A stretch of 64,000 bases of DNA from Rhipicephalus microplus (taxonomy: Eukaryota > Arthropoda > Arachnida > Ixodida > Ixodidae). Below, piece after piece: positions 35,313 to 46,967 of the stretch; within the stretch, counting starts at the first letter, position 1; each line of letters starts with the position of its first letter. The notes below the pieces were generated by a model, which saw nothing but the letters and a program-made list of their open reading frames with translations, ran no database searches and was not told the origin of the DNA. The stretch is from NCBI RefSeq assembly GCF_043290135.1, contig NC_134710.1:139262332-139326331 (forward strand). The letters are read 5' to 3'. The position numbers and the translations under genes were made by a program.

Positions 35313-36698
35313 ATGCTTGATGACACCCCTATTCGCAGGGTCAATAAAATCAATATTTTAGGCCTTAATATTTCCGAAAATGGCTCGAACGCTGACACAA
35401 TAAAGTTAATCCGCACCTCAGTTCAAAATACAGCTTCCCTCATTAAGCGCATATTCAATCGTCATTGCGGCATGAGGGAAGCAGACACACGCCGCCTCAT
35501 ACAGGCCTTTTGCCTATGGAGAATTACGTATTCTATCCCCTACCTCTATCTCTCACTTACGGAGACCGAGCAACTTAACAGACTCATTCGTAATGCCTAT
35601 AAAGCTGCGCTCCATCTCCCTAAATCAACAGCCACGGATAAACTACTTCAACTTGGGGTGCACAACACTCTGGGAGAGCTTGTAGAGGCGCATCTTTTCA
35701 GCCAATATTAAAGACTATCACTCTCAGAAACAGGACAGGTACTCCTGCGCCGACTTGGAATCAACGTTCCTGGTCACACCACGGCCACGCACGCAGTTCC
35801 CGTCACTGTTAGCAGCAACCTATTAATTCCGCCACTCCCCAAAAATACTCACTCAGAACATAATCGGGCGCGACGGGAAGCCAGAGCCAAGTCCCTTCAG
35901 AAGCGCTTCCCTCCTAATTCTCCCGCAGTCTATGTAGACGCGGCCGAATATGTAGATCATCAAGCTTTCGCGGTAGCCGTCGTAGACGGATTTCAAAAAC
36001 TGGTCGCTAGTGCGTCCCTTCAAAATTCGACAGAATCCCTGGAAGCAGAAGAGGCGGCAATTGCTTTAGCCATTGTTCACTCCTCCGCTGAGTATATTTT
36101 TTCTGATTCAAAAACTGCAATTCGTAATTTCGCCACTTTCCGAATTCATTCTCCCGCTGCTAAAATTCTTGAATCATCTCTTCTGCCTGATCGCCTCATC
36201 ACCCTCCTCTGGGTCCCTGCGCACTGTGGACACCCAGGCAACACGGCCGCTCACACCCAAGCCCGAGCACTCGCCAACCGGGCTCACAGCGACCTGCCTT
36301 CGCTTCGAAGGGCCAGGGATCGACTCCTCGGCTATCACGATATCACGCTATTTTACCGGAATTCCCGCCTAACGTATCCCCTGCCACATAAATCTCTCTC
36401 CAGAAGTGACCAGGCTTTGTGGCGCAGACTTCAAACGGCCACAGTAACGACTCCTTTTCTTCTCTCTCTTTTTACACATGGCGAAACCTCGCCTCATTGC
36501 AACTTATGTCCTAGCACCAGAGCTGACTTCCAGCACATATTTCTGAATTGTCCAAACAAACCCAAGCCTCCGTGGCAAGGGTCAGAACACCAGGAGCGAT
36601 GGGAGGCTGCTCTGCGCAGCTCGCAACCGGGTTTACAGCTCCGGACAGTGAGCTGGGCCAGAAGGGTTGCCGAAGCACAGCAGTGTCCGGCCACCTAG
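35313..36698 (+). pseudogene. LINE ORF2 thumb, RNase H and C-terminal zinc region
   Basis: Thumb/connection domain to TAA 35709-35711, then the same frame continues to VYVDAAEYVD (first RNase H Asp), EAEEAAIALAI (Glu), YIFSDSKTAIRNF (Asp) and WVPAHCGHPGN (His). A later frame holds CNLCPSTRADFQHIFLNCP, the C-terminal Cys/His cluster. Stop at about 36698. Confidence 0.85.
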
Positions 36699-36989
36699 AG
36701 CGGCCCGAAGGCTCGTCGTCATCCTGATTCCACTTCCCCAACCACACCCCCCCTCAAATGATTCCTTCGTGAATCAATAAAGTTGATTGCCTACCTACCT
36801 ACCTGTCGTAGTGATCGTTTTTCAAAGTATAGTTATTGCATGAACATTTATTGCTTTAAAACGAACAACTTCAATCACAAAATAAAGAAAAGTTCACTAC
36901 TGCGCAACAAAATAAATTAGCAAAAAGGTACTAATTAACATCACGTTGCCTATGCCAACTGCATTTTCTCATATACTGAGAGAAATAAG

Positions 36990-37250
36990 GGGAGGTTGAC
37001 CAGTATACTAAACTTACAGGTCTGTGCAAGCGTCAGGAGGTCATGGAAGGTGAGTCATGTAGAGGCGTCACGATGAGTCCACCAGGATTCCAGTAGTTCT
37101 CTTTTCCCCGGTCCTGTGTGGTGGCACTTGCGGCCTAAATGTCCATCTAAACTGAGTGTCCAACGAGACGGAATGTCCAATAGTAGACATTCGGGCTCGT
37201 TGGCCATTCAGTCTCGTGGAACATTTCGTCTCGGTTTGACATTCAGACTC
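36990..37250. repeat. Degenerate GGACATTC-GTCTCG repeat, left part
   Basis: Loose ~22-base repetition of (G)GACATTC and (G/A)GTCTCGTTGG; resumes at 37800-37940 after a LINE insertion and recurs at 41330-41420. Confidence 0.55.
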
Positions 37251-37830
37251 ATAAAGAGAGAGAGAGAGAGAGGGAGAGAATTTATTTACAGAAAGGTAGA
37301 GAGGTTGGCCTGAGCTATAGTTTGCTCTGGCCTGCTACTCTACACTGGGGAAGGGTGACTGGGGAGTGAAAGAGTGATGAATGACGATGGTAAGGTAGAG
37401 AGATGATATGTTCTTATTAGGCTGGGTAACTCTACAGAAGTGCATCCAGTCCAGTAGCTTCTACGAAAGCGATGACGGCTCGTATAACCACATGTGTGCT
37501 GCTGGCGTCAGACCAAGGACCTAACACAACCTCATAGGTTAATGGTCGACTAATATATCGGCCAATCGAAGATGTCAGTTGCTGACGTTCGCTTGCATAT
37601 GCTGGACAGTCGCAAAATATATGTTCGAGCGTTTCTGGCAACCGACAGTGACCACAATTGGGACCTGTGCCATTACAGCCAATCAAGTGGGTGTAACGTC
37701 TCGTGTAAGCCACACCGAGGCGAATGTGGTGGATAATGCATGAGATGCTTCGCTTTAACTTGTGAGGCATACGGAACTTCATTTCCGGGTCCCATTTGTG
37801 CAGCCGCTTGTTGTACACACGGTCCCTTTG
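37251..37830 (-). mobile_element. R1/I-like LINE, 3' end, 5'-truncated
   Basis: Minus-strand ORF ending at 37432 contains RLGVAYTRRYTHL and NCGHCRLPETLEHIFCDCP, the C-terminal zinc cluster of RNase-H-type LINEs. Its 3' UTR ends in a (CT)n tail (the GA tract at 37254-37272 on the plus strand). Inserted in the GGACATTC repeat. Confidence 0.75.
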
Positions 37831-38093
37831 GACATTCAGGCTCAGTTGAACATTCCGACTCCTTGGACATTTGGTATCGCTAGACATTCAGTCACTCCGA
37901 GGTCACGTGACCCAATAAACATTCCATCTCGGTCAAAAAACGAGTTTCTCCAGTCGCAGGAACCAAAATGTCCTGGCTCGTTCTGAATTGTTTCTGTGTG
38001 AAGTTCTGGCTTGTCAAACCCAAGGATTTTATTTAAAACAAAATTTACTCCGAAACCTTTTTGAACAACATTCTTTAGAAGGAATTGGGATGT

Positions 38094-38160
38094 GGATGTC
38101 GGTGGGATGGGAACCCACAACTTTCCAATTACGCGTCTGATATTCTATTGAAGGTTCGAC
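38094..38160 (-). repeat. tRNA-like fragment
   Basis: On the minus strand GACGCGTAATTGGAAAGTTG and GTGGGTTCCCATCCCAC resemble the anticodon arm and T arm of a tRNA; the 5' part does not pair. Probably a SINE or tRNA relic. Confidence 0.4.
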
Positions 38161-38779
38161 CAAAGGCGATCTCGGGTCCACTTGATTGGTTATTTATGCG
38201 AGTTCGATCCCTGGGTGCGATGGCCAGCCGAACTCGTAGCCGTAATTATATAAGGCTGTGGGCTAGGAACCTACCGACGGAATGGGTGCTTTTTCGTCCA
38301 CATGAATTTTTTTAAGATATATTACAATTATTAGGCCTCAGTGTAGTGGCAACGCCAACTGCGTTTGATGTTTCTGCTTTCCGCAATGTATCTGTGTCAT
38401 AAATAATTGTTTTGGGGAAGTAGCATAGCACCCATTACGCCATTATTCGTCTATATGCGGATAAGCGACGTGCCCGCTACTCATCTGTAAGGTATATTAT
38501 GTGCTCCTTGTTCACGCTGCCTTTAGGCGATTACGATCAAGAATTATGCCGGAGCATTTTGCAGTGGCTGTAAATCACGCACTCGTTGCGCACTTAGTAT
38601 TGTGTGATGACTGGTTATTTTCGCCACGAAATATTGCGTAGGTTGACGCAATGCTTTGGCCGACATGACTCTGTAAAATATATATTTTTTGCATATAAGT
38701 TTGAACAACCATCGTTTATCTGTGGTAGAATACTGTACTGTCATGAAAAAAGCCCGGGTTCAATATCCATTCAGCAGCT

Positions 38780-39700
38780 GTTTTAAATGCGAAGCAAACT
38801 TTTTTTTTTGCGTACTGCAAGCACTTTTCACGTCTATCTGTGTATCTATCTATGTAGCCACTTACAAGCCTGCGTGCTTCCGTGGTCATCCTTTGAACCT
38901 AAATTTGTATAGAAGGGTAAGATGTTGAACGAATGACGCGCTGGTCAAGGCATGAATTCCATCACGTACGTTGTCAAACACGTCTCGCCGGACAGTGGCC
39001 CATACCCACGGGTGGGTATGTGCAATAGGTGACTGACACTTAGTATCTGCCCGCAACGACGGGAGCACACATGAGCGATTTTAACGTGTGAGAGTTAAGA
39101 AAAACCTGACAACCGGCGAATGCCAAGAATAAATGTCAGGGTCTCAGCAGGAATCGGACCCAAGCATTCTGCGTGGCAATAAAGCATTCTATACCACAGG
39201 GCCATGCCAGATCACGGAATCGCTTTTCAAATTGACCGTAATGTTCGTGAAACGTCAGTTGTGGTTGCAGCTAGTGCTGGCTATTTGGTTTTGTAAAGCT
39301 TACATATGTACTCGTTTGATAGAGCCGTCACGTCGGGTTCGCGTCATTTGAAGATATAGGTGCCATTCGCTGAAGTTGATTTATGCAGCAGTGTCCAGGG
39401 CTGCCATCCTCGCGAGCACCAGCGTTTCATATCAGCCTATCGCTTCTAGTGTTGCTAATACTCATGTTGCTGCTGACATCGTTGCGCAAGTGCAAATAAC
39501 TGGTTATATACACATTTGCAACTCTTCAACGTATGTCTGTGCGTGCAACATTTATGCATATATTTAATGTCATTTCCTGACGTGTCGCACAATAAGTAAG
39601 TTACAACACAATCACCTTCCCTCCGCATGCTTCGTATAACGTCGATTCCCAAGGTACGTGGGATCTGCCGAATTTTTTTTATTCGTTTTCATTTTTTCAT
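38780..39700 (+). repeat. Dispersed repeat Y, copy 1
   Basis: Aligns with 48390-49660: GCGTACTGCA, AAGGGTAAGATG, CACGTACGT(T/C)GTCAAACAC, CGCCGGACAGTGGC, a minus-strand tRNA-like block (39139-39215), GCAGTGTCCAGGGCT and ATCTGCCGAATTTT. Contains only a few CTAT units where copy 2 has a long array. Confidence 0.75.
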
Positions 39701-42700
39701 GTCCATCGATTACTTGTTCATGTATATCGGTGCGTCACCAACGGCTTTGACGATGGCCATTCCGCTTCGATGCAGGAACTGTTGCCTAACAGCTGCGCCG
39801 TAGGAAAAGCAACGAATGTAGTCCCGAACTATTTGGCCTAAGGGGCAATTGGTTTTTTAACAAATAAAAGGGTCTTTAGAAGAATTGTCCTCCTTTTGCA
39901 CTTTCATAGCTTGGGCTTCTAGCCGGCATACGTGATGCTTTAGGTAGCATCGAAGGGTTCATTAGTAAGCTGCCACTTCGTGTTAAGACCATGCGCAGTG
40001 GCACTGGAAAGCAGTCACGGGGACTAACGCACATAAATATCGCGCAAAGTGGGCCAGAGAGCACCCTCTCTCGTAAATCTTTGGGGGGCGTGATGTTGAA
40101 TTTGCGACAGAAATAAGCACAAACAGCAGAGTATGTAGAAACAAAAAATCTAAAGATCCTGCAAAGCTTGGGAATCAATTTTATGCGAAGCATGCGGATC
40201 GAAGGTGGCTGTGTTGTAATTTTTTTATTGAGTGACGCTAAAGATCTGTACAAATCTTGTACGCACACACATACGTTGAACACTCACATATGTTTTATAT
40301 AAGCAGTTGTTTACGGTTGCGTAATGATGTCAACGGCAACAAGGGCATTAGCCACACCATATGTGGTAAGATATTATGTAGCGCTTGAGCTCGCGAGAAT
40401 GGTAGCCCTGCAGACACAACTACATGAATAAAAAAGATTCAGCGGATGGCGTTCACTACAATTCACGTTAATCTGACGTGATGGCACTATCATAGCATTG
40501 CATATGCAATGCTTATGAAATTGAATAGCCAGCACTGCAACCACAATTGACGTTATCCTGAACGTTAAGGTTTATCTAAATGCAGTTCTGAGTCCTGGCG
40601 TGGCTCCGTGGCAGAATACATGTTTACCACGCAGAATGCTGCCGTTAGATTTCTGCTGCGACCCTCACACTTATTCTCTGCATTTGTCGTGTCAACGCTG
40701 CCGTTCTCAGCTTTTTCTTAACGCGAGATCGTTAAAATTACGATTGTCTGTTATCTCCGTCCCCGGGTAGATATAAACTGTCAATTGACTGTGGCACATA
40801 CCCACCTACGTACCTGGGGCACATACCTATCCGTGGCATACGGGTGTGAACCACACGTGTCTGATGGAAAGTGTTTGACGACATACGCGACGGAGTTGTA
40901 GCGTCATTCAAGTCATGACCAACAAGTCATTTTCGTCAAATCATCTTACCCTCCCCCCTCCCCTTATACTTATATTAATTTACTACAGGTTAATGGGGTG
41001 ATCACCACAGGACACAGACGTAGACGGCTAGATAGATAGCCAAATAGATGCTAGGAGTGCCTGCAGTACACAGATGAGGAAATGAAGGAAGTTATTCAAT
41101 ATCCACAAAAAATACAAAAAATGGAAACTAAAAGAAAACTGAAAAGTGAAATAATAGTGAATGCAAGAGAATCAATAAGGAAACAAGAATACGACACCCG
41201 CAGCTACAAAATATTTTCAAAACGCCCAGCAAATGTGTTCTTGCGTTGCGCTAGCTTCATCCAATGAATCAGTTGTCTTACAAATTTTGAACTAAGGTGA
41301 ATTCTTTGCTTCTAAATTGGATATTCCTTCTCGGTTGGATTTTCCATCTCTTTGGACACACAGTCTCGGTTGGACATTGTCTCGTAGGACGTTGCGTCTC
41401 TGTTAGACGATGGTGCGATACTTGGGAGAGCAATCGTCCTATCATAGTTTATTATGGAGCCGCCCAATGAGCGTCGCTGTTTATTGTTTGCGTGCAAACA
41501 CTTATTGCTGCTTCTTGTTCAGTGAAAGCGTCTTGTGAAGTTGCAATATCCAGATTTGTTTCATTGGTCTCCGCTTTTTGCTTCCTTGATGTTTGACGTA
41601 GGGGCCAAACCCGTGAAGCAGGATCTTTGTGAGGCTTGAAATCATGTAGGAAAGATAGTTCTCGAAAAGAGTAGGCGCGCGCGCAGTCAGGAATAAGGTT
41701 TCTTATGCAGAACGCAGACACATAGTCTTCTTCGCGCAAGTGTCTGCTGCATACGACTGTCGATGCAGACTTGTCGTTGATGATAAGGTTGTCTCTCGCA
41801 ATATTCTTTTGTCACTTACCGCACAGCTCAGTATTGTTTGGGAGTAGGTGAGAAAGAACACTTGGTATTTTCCCCGAACGGTACTTGGAATACGAACCAC
41901 GGAGATCGAGAGGCCGTGACGGAACACAGCAATACAGCTTCACGCAGCTAATATATATCCATGTGCGTAATGCGTGCCTGAAGGTTGTGCGACTGCCTTC
42001 TCGACTAAAAAAATTACCGTAGATTGAACACTGACAAAGCACCGAATGAAATGCATCCATGGTGGGTAAATACCAGAATAAAGGAAGTCACACTAGAGAT
42101 AAAAGGCAATTCACAACAACCTTCTTGTAGCAATAAGCCACAAAAGAATATATACAGAATTTCAAAAAAAAAACAGCTGCTTGCCGAAAAGTAGTAATGT
42201 TGTCAATTTCTATTTCTAAACATGTTGTTCTACGAACTACAAAGATAGCGCAGAACTCATTTGCACTACAGTTTTAGTTCCTGGACAAGCGGCTTGCGAG
42301 CGTAAGTAGTTGCGTACTTCGTTCGCATTCTCCATGGACGTGGCTTGCAGTACAAAGGAATGCAAAAGGGTTTGCGGTCTCCAGAATTAATATTTCCAGG
42401 TGGTGTTAACACCTTCACGATGCACACCACCACTCTCTGTGCGTGCCATCCGAAGACGTTATTTAGCAGCAAGGGTCCTCTCTTTCTTTTTTTTACTTTC
42501 TTTCTTCTTATACGCAGTTTTTTAGCCATTAGATATACAACACACGTACGTCTTTAAAAGAGTTGTAAGGCTGCAGACAGCAGCTATTAGCTTTGAGAAC
42601 ACTTCAAATGTATTTGGTAAAATAAATAAAAACAGAAAATAGCTAGAAAAGGGAAGGCGCACTGGTAATTCCGTGAGCGACCTCTCTAAATTGCGACGTC

Positions 42701-43700
42701 GTTGTCGGACGAGACCAAGGGCCAAAGGTGTTTAGTGCTCTCTGATTGCAAAACAGATGCAGCATTGTTCTTTTATCTCTCTGATTGTTGCCAGTGCTTT
42801 ATGCCTTCTGAAATATACCTCTCATTAGTGGATTGTTCCGCATTTTCACCTAGCTTCAGCTTGTATTATCCACGAGCACATACATACCTACATTAATCGG
42901 CAAGCTGTTTGGTAAATTAGTTTTTTTTTTTTGAGTAGACAATCCTCTGTCTATCCTCGATTTTTTTAATAATCCCCTCTCCCTCTTCATCGAAAACCCT
43001 TATTCCACAGTTTCACATCGACAAACTCCCTTGTGCCGTGTGCGAGGCGCAGTAGATGCAATGCCAGGGTCGCTGCGCCCCTATAGGGGAACCGCCGCCA
43101 CCCGTCAGCAGTATACCGCTATGGTACCGCCAACGGGTGGCGAAACAGACTCAGAAACTCTCCCATTACAATCGCCACGGGTGAAAAGACCATAAGAAAA
43201 GAAGCGCGCGCAGGTGCAGTCTAGCCCGGCCGTGTTTCTGTCTTCAAGTTGCGTCTACTCGCCGATAGGTAAGGCCGCCGGCAACGGTCCGACGAATGCG
43301 CGTCGCTGTTGCTTAATCTGGTTGATCGCGTCTCACGAGTGTCCCTTCCTAAATTATATCTTACACCCTGTTCATGACCAAGCGTGAGGTCTAACATTCC
43401 GCGATGTTCTCGATACGTTAGACAATTCGAGTTGTGAACATACCCCCGACCCATTACCCTCTTTTCATGAAATAGTTAAACGTAACCTATCAGCTTGGGC
43501 GCAGGAAATTACCGCTCCCGCACCCAAAGCTCACTAGAGTCAATATTCCACATTGAAAATGTTACAAACGGGATCTTTCCCGTCCAGATGAAAGATTAGC
43601 CACTTTGTTCACGACATCGACCCACACTGTGCTTAGTTGCATAAAAAGTATTGCTCGTTAGCGCACATGCTCTGGCAGTGTTCTGCGTTGCAACATGCCT
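39700..43700. other. Region without recognised gene
   Basis: 4 kb of mixed sequence. Open frames at 40283-39876 and 41739-41452 (both minus) are not recognised. A tRNA-like block at 40594-40665 resembles those in repeat Y, and the GGACATTC-type repeat recurs at 41330-41420. Confidence 0.45.
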
Positions 43701-43707
43701 CTTTTAA

Positions 43708-44235
43708 GGAGGCGTTTTCTAGTAGCCGTAGAATGGATTCACTAAAAGAGGTTACTGCTTGACGAATTGATCACCGCAAAATTTCGCAAAATCTGCCCAA
43801 GATTAGTGGAGTTAAAATTTTGTCGCATGCTGCAAATGTAATCTATTCTCTCGTCCCGACAAAAGCGCTAGCTGGAAGCTAAGGGAAGGATGGCATGGGG
43901 AAGAAAATACGTCACGAGAGCCTAGTTCTCTCAAGCACTTTTTCCTTTTTAGTTTTTTTTCTTCGGATGCGTGGCTTTTCAGCGCGATCTCGCGCGAACA
44001 AGTAGCAGCCTTCAGCGGTGGCCCCAGTAGACCGAGCGCCCCGTGCTCAAATCGTCCTGTGATTTATGAGCCTTTATCGTAATTTGTCGAGAGAAAAGAA
44101 AGCAATCTTTCGCTGAGTGCGATTTTTTCGCAAATTTCAGGACGCGTGATAATTGTCACGTGTGTTCTTGGGAACCTCGACTACCAATCGGCAGCATTTT
44201 CTGACTATATCCCTAAATAGTGTTGCAGGGCCTTG
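43708..44235. repeat. MITE-like repeat Z, copy 1 (left end decayed)
   Basis: Aligns with 50345-51269 minus the LINE: GAATTGATCACCGCAA, TCTCGTCCCGACAAAAGCGC, GCTGGAAGCTAA, TTTCAGCGCGATC and GCCTCGACTA, and ends in TAGTGTTGCAGGGCC. It gives the empty site for the LINE at 50.5 kb. Confidence 0.65.
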
Positions 44236-44418
44236 GTAAGCGAGAGGACTGAGAGAAAGCCCTGGAAAGCGACGATCTCCTGGAGCAACCAAGCGTTGTC
44301 CAAAGGGCCTGCGAACGGGTGGAGGGCCATGGTCTTGAAGTCCCAGCGTGGGCACGGCCCGCAACTACAACTCTGTAGTTCCGTAAGACCTGAATAAAGT
44401 TTGTTGACTGACTGACTC
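44236..44418 (+). mobile_element. LINE 3' end with (TGAC)n tail
   Basis: Short C-terminal frame DDLLEQPSVVQRACERVEG ... PAWARPATTTL then stop, AATAAAG at about 44393 and GACTGACTGACTC. The PAWARP ending is like R1/I-type ORF2 termini. Confidence 0.6.
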
Positions 44419-44529
44419 TGCATGTACAAAGCTGTTCCTTTGAAAATTCCTTAACTGCGACTAACAAAAGTGTATTCCCTGCTCACACTATATATGCACC
44501 CGGTAGTGCAGTTTACGAGATCCGATGGT

Positions 44530-44640
44530 AGGGTGGTGGTGGTAGTGGTTAGAAAATGAGAAAAGGCACCTACTTTCTGCAACCCGGTCGGGAGCACGGC
44601 GCAGTGCCTGATGGTAGGGCCAGAACACACAGCCTAGATC
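44530..44640 (-). mobile_element. LINE 3'-end fragment a (minus)
   Basis: GGTGGTGGTAGTGGTTAGAA...GGCACCTACTTTCTGCAACC...GGGAGCACGGCGCAGTGCC. The same 3' UTR end closes the LINE at 46.97-48.28 kb. Confidence 0.6.
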
Positions 44641-45504
44641 AAATCGGCCTGCGAGGGTATATATGTATTTTCTTTAAGCGGGCCGGCAAGGGGGTCACAG
44701 GTGATTAAGGACGCACCCAGGAAGCGATCGTTGAAAACGCGCCCAAAGGATGCACTTGAGCTCGTCGATGTGTTTAGCGAGCGTTTCATTTTCTTGGCAT
44801 CCCCAAGCCCGGTGCGCGACCCAGTCGTGTTACTCAAGACCCAGTGAAGTTATTGTCCTTCCTTCCTTCCTGGCGAATGATGGCGTCAATGCTGAGGCGT
44901 CTGACGGGAGCTACATCGCGCGGTCAGTGTCGGGTGCCTATATTTCATTCCGAAACAACCTAATGGTGTTATTTTAGCTGCTTCCCGACTTGTATACTCT
45001 TTGCAGAAAAGTGGCCACTTACAATTCCTTTAAAATGTAATTGATTACAGTGCTCAATTACAGCGTCAGAAAAGTAATTGAGCATTTATATATTCGTCAT
45101 CGATTACCTTTGCGTTACTTTCGTTTGAAATTTTATTGCTGTAACATGATAACACAAGCTCACTCAATCTACAACGAACTACTTCGGCTTGTGGTTTGAG
45201 GGATGGCTGGAGGCTTTCGGAAAAGCTGGGGGTTTCGTGTGAAAGCTGAGAGGCTTGCTGTGGCTTCTGTGATAGTGTTACACATTGTTAACGTTCAACG
45301 GGAGTTCTTTTTCAAAGCTGTCGTTGTCGCATAAAAACAGTCGTGGAACGTCTTCAATAGTGAAAATGTTTATTAAGGTAAACAGACACAATATAAAACA
45401 CAAGACGCACTAAAAATGCTTTGTTAGGGGATACAAAAAGGCTAGACAGTGCTTAAGAGAAAACCCCAGCCGTTCGTTTTGGTCCTCTGATTGCAACTGT
45501 CCTG

Positions 45505-45590
45505 AAGGTGGTGGTAGTGGTTAGACGATGAGAAAAGGGAACTAATTTCTGCAGCCCGGTCGGGAGCACGGCGCAGTGCCTAGGGAGGTC
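45505..45590 (-). mobile_element. LINE 3'-end fragment b (minus)
   Basis: Same 3' end as at 44.53 kb (GGTGGTGGTAGTGGTTAGAC, CGGGAGCACGGCGCAGTGCC). Confidence 0.6.
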
Positions 45591-46099
45591 CTTCGCGCTC
45601 CTGTTCGCGGGGCGCCCGCTATCTCTCCCTCTCCCCCTAGTCGCTACCCACGGTGCCTCAAATCTGGCCGTAATAACGCAGTTGTCGGCTACAGAGCACT
45701 GTTCCTGTGTTGCTGCTGACGTAGCCTCTCCTGACCTTGAAATATGAATGAAAGGAAAGAGGGGGGTGCAAGGGAACGCAAAGTTTTAACACTGTCCCGC
45801 CGAATGGGCTTGCTCATTCTACAGCCGACAAGAGCTCTCGCCAGTGGTGCCCCGTCCACGGACTTCTCCAACCATGTCCTTCTTTCCTGTCTTCTCCTTA
45901 TACTTCCGTTGCTCTCTCCTTCCTCCCTCTCTATCTCTCTACGTTTTATTTCCTTCTCTACCCCCATCCCTCTTGAGCTACTGTTGAGGTGTCCTCCCCC
46001 TGAAAGACAGTTACGTGGCTCAATTTTCTCTTCTTTTCTTTTAAAATCACTCCCCCCCTACAGTTCAGACATTCCCAGCAGGTACTGTCGCTGAACAGG

Positions 46100-46935
46100 G
46101 GTGCCTTACGTCCTTGCCCTGCAGCGTCCTGATTTTGCAAGATTGTATTGCGCTGTCTCGGCCGGGAAACAGCGAAACAATTACGCCGACTTTCTACATT
46201 AGTCGCGGGATATTCTCTTGTACGAGCACCACGTCTCCGATTCTAGGCTCCCTTGCCTTGGCCTTCTTCGTTGGATATACGCCGAGTGCAGCTGTTTCAG
46301 ATATTCGTTGTGCCAGACCTGCCAGAATGCGTTGAGCATTTGCTTTCTGTTCTTCCACAGTGTTCGTAAAGAATTCGCGTCTGGTTCGAGCGCTCGGTTA
46401 CCAGACGCTGGCAAACTAGTTAGCCGCTTTTCAGTCAGGAAGCTGGCGAATGTCAGGGATGGTGGTAGTGCTTAGAAGAGGAAGAAGGCACCTAATTTCT
46501 GCAGCCCGGTAGGGAGCACGGCGCAGTACATAAGGTGTAAAGGGGGAGCCGTCATTGGGGAGCCGTCATGGGGTCGTCGTGCACGTGGGTGAGGGGCCTA
46601 GAATTTATTATCGATTCTACTTCTGTTAGGATGATTGACAGCTCAACGAAACCGAGACATCGGCGTCCAATTACTTTGTTGAGCGCCGTTTTTCTACTGC
46701 GGACCAGCTGCTCGTAGAAGCCTGCTCGGCAATGAATCTCCACTCTTTGTTCAAATGGGAAAAATAAACCAATGTGTCGGGGTGCCGCAGGGTCTTCCAA
46801 AGAACGGTGAGTTCTTTGGACGCACGTTTGAAAGCTAAGTCATTATCCGAGTCAACGACTTTAATAGCCCCCTGCGCGCTACAAACCGACAGAAAGCCTG
46901 CAAGCAACTCTACGTAGTCATGTCCGGGTCGAGCT
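46100..46935 (-). pseudogene. BEL/Pao retrotransposon integrase remnant
   Basis: Minus-strand frames give the integrase catalytic-core segment RGAI-type/SDND-like block (46907-46671), an RSRKTALNKVIGRRCLGF stretch and ILTEVESIINSRPLTHV (46800-46552), then, past an inserted LINE end, the C-terminal LRTLWKNRKQMLNAFWQVWH and QRRRPRQGSLE (46414-46199). These are typical of BEL/Pao LTR elements. Frames change and part of the core is missing; no LTRs identified. Confidence 0.75.
46448..46550 (-). mobile_element. LINE 3'-end fragment c inside the BEL/Pao remnant
   Basis: GGTGGTAGTGCTTAGAAGAG, CACCTAATTTCTGCAGCCCG and GGAGCACGGCGCAGTAC, splitting the integrase remnant. Confidence 0.65.
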
Positions 46936-46967
46936 CAAGATGAATTGCTCGTCACCGCGCACGTTGT

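Larger units (their letters stand above)
31517..36805 (+). mobile_element. Nearly full-length RNase-H-bearing non-LTR retrotransposon (I/R1-like), inactivated
   Basis: Order on the plus strand: ORF1 start at 31684, CCHC zinc knuckles, coiled coil, APE-type endonuclease, reverse transcriptase, RNase H, C-terminal zinc cluster, AATAAA at 36776-36781 and a short (CTAC)n tail to about 36805. Single stops and frame changes interrupt both ORFs. The 5' end replaces the satellite at about 31517. The RNase H domain and (CTAC) tail point to the I/R1/LOA group; the exact clade needs a tree. Confidence 0.9.

Noticed and set aside
43020..43480. rRNA fragment
   Set aside because: Moderately GC-rich with some conserved-looking words, but I could not match it to any rRNA region.
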